Source of the DNA: Monodelphis domestica
Lineage: Eukaryota; Chordata; Mammalia; Didelphimorphia; Didelphidae
Assembly (NCBI RefSeq): GCF_027887165.1
Contig: NC_077235.1
Location: 4,843,378 to 4,907,377, forward strand
Length of the DNA stretch: 64,000 nt
Direction: 5' to 3'
Positions 63,790-64,000 of this stretch are shown piece by piece. Numbering within the stretch: the first letter of the stretch is position 1; each line of letters begins with the position of its first letter. Under the pieces are notes generated by a model that made no database searches, had not been told where the DNA came from, and saw only the letters and a program-made list of their open reading frames with translations. A program made the translations under genes and the position numbers.

Positions 63790-63992
63790 TTTTTTAACCC
63801 CTCACCTTCTGTCTTAGAATCAATACTGTGTATTGGTTCTAAGGCAGAAGAGTGGTAAGGGCTAGGCAATGGCGGTGAAGTGACCTGCCCAGGGTCACAC
63901 AGCTAGGAAGGGTCTGAGGCCACATTTGAACCTAGGACCTCCCGTCTCTAGGCCTGGCTCTCCATCCACTGAGCTACCCAGTTGCCCCCCCC
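63790..63992 (-). mobile_element. Marsupial tRNA-type SINE
   Basis: Complete minus-strand copy from TTTTTTAACCCCTCACCTTC to GAGCTACCCAGTTGCCCCCC at the window edge. Confidence 0.85.
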
Positions 63993-64000
63993 CCATTTTT

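Overview
The window looks like non-model mammalian nuclear DNA, almost certainly from a marsupial and perhaps a didelphid opossum. It has introns with GT-AG sites, long microsatellites and a CpG-poor background. Its roughly 200 bp tRNA-derived SINEs end in a tail meaning 'tattgattccaagacggaaggt-aagggtttaaa', as in the RTE-mobilised SINEs of marsupials. Around these lie marsupial-type L1, HAL1-like, RTE and L2 LINEs and MIR/CORE-SINEs. Species cannot be fixed by eye. I saw no CRISPR array, operon or prokaryotic gene.

Layout. 1-31 kb is gene-poor: old L2 and MIR pieces, CT, CCTT, GA, CA and homopolymer repeats, a nested pair of L1s at 7.2-8.7 kb, and a second nest at 18.3-25.4 kb. In that second nest a 4.4 kb plus-strand L1, with an internally inverted segment, sits in an older minus-strand L1 between 14 bp target-site duplications. 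An L2 fills 27.2-28.6 kb.

31.7-60.1 kb, minus strand, holds the only convincing protein-coding material: a small cluster of genes built around the hnRNP C type oligomerisation zipper. Copy 1 (31.7-35.0 kb) has two phase-matched exons. One encodes a long Ala/Glu tract; the other encodes the zipper and a Ser/Thr repeat tail. Copy 2 (40.2-40.6 kb) is a 3'-UTR-only remnant. Copy 3 (55.1-55.9 kb) is an intact terminal exon, with a possible coding exon at 58.4-58.7 kb and a TATA promoter plus short first exon at 60.0 kb inside a CpG island. A further possible first coding exon lies at 53.7-53.9 kb. No RRM RNA-binding domain was found for any copy, so these may be zipper-only relatives of hnRNP C.

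36-46 kb is mostly LINE debris (L1, RTE, HAL1-like) with young SINEs flanked by clear duplications. 46.4-53.1 kb is a striking 6.6 kb tandem array of about 85 bp AT-rich monomers. Each monomer carries an ATT/ATC microsatellite, a GCCA-TGGC inverted repeat and a CACATGTG palindrome; two SINEs are inserted later. I do not recognise this array as a known family. 56-64 kb has the CpG island, a Z-DNA-prone CA/CG tract beside the promoter, an unexplained 200-codon minus-strand open stretch and more SINEs.

The strongest candidates for something undescribed are the zipper-only hnRNP C-like cluster and the 85 bp array lying inside it.
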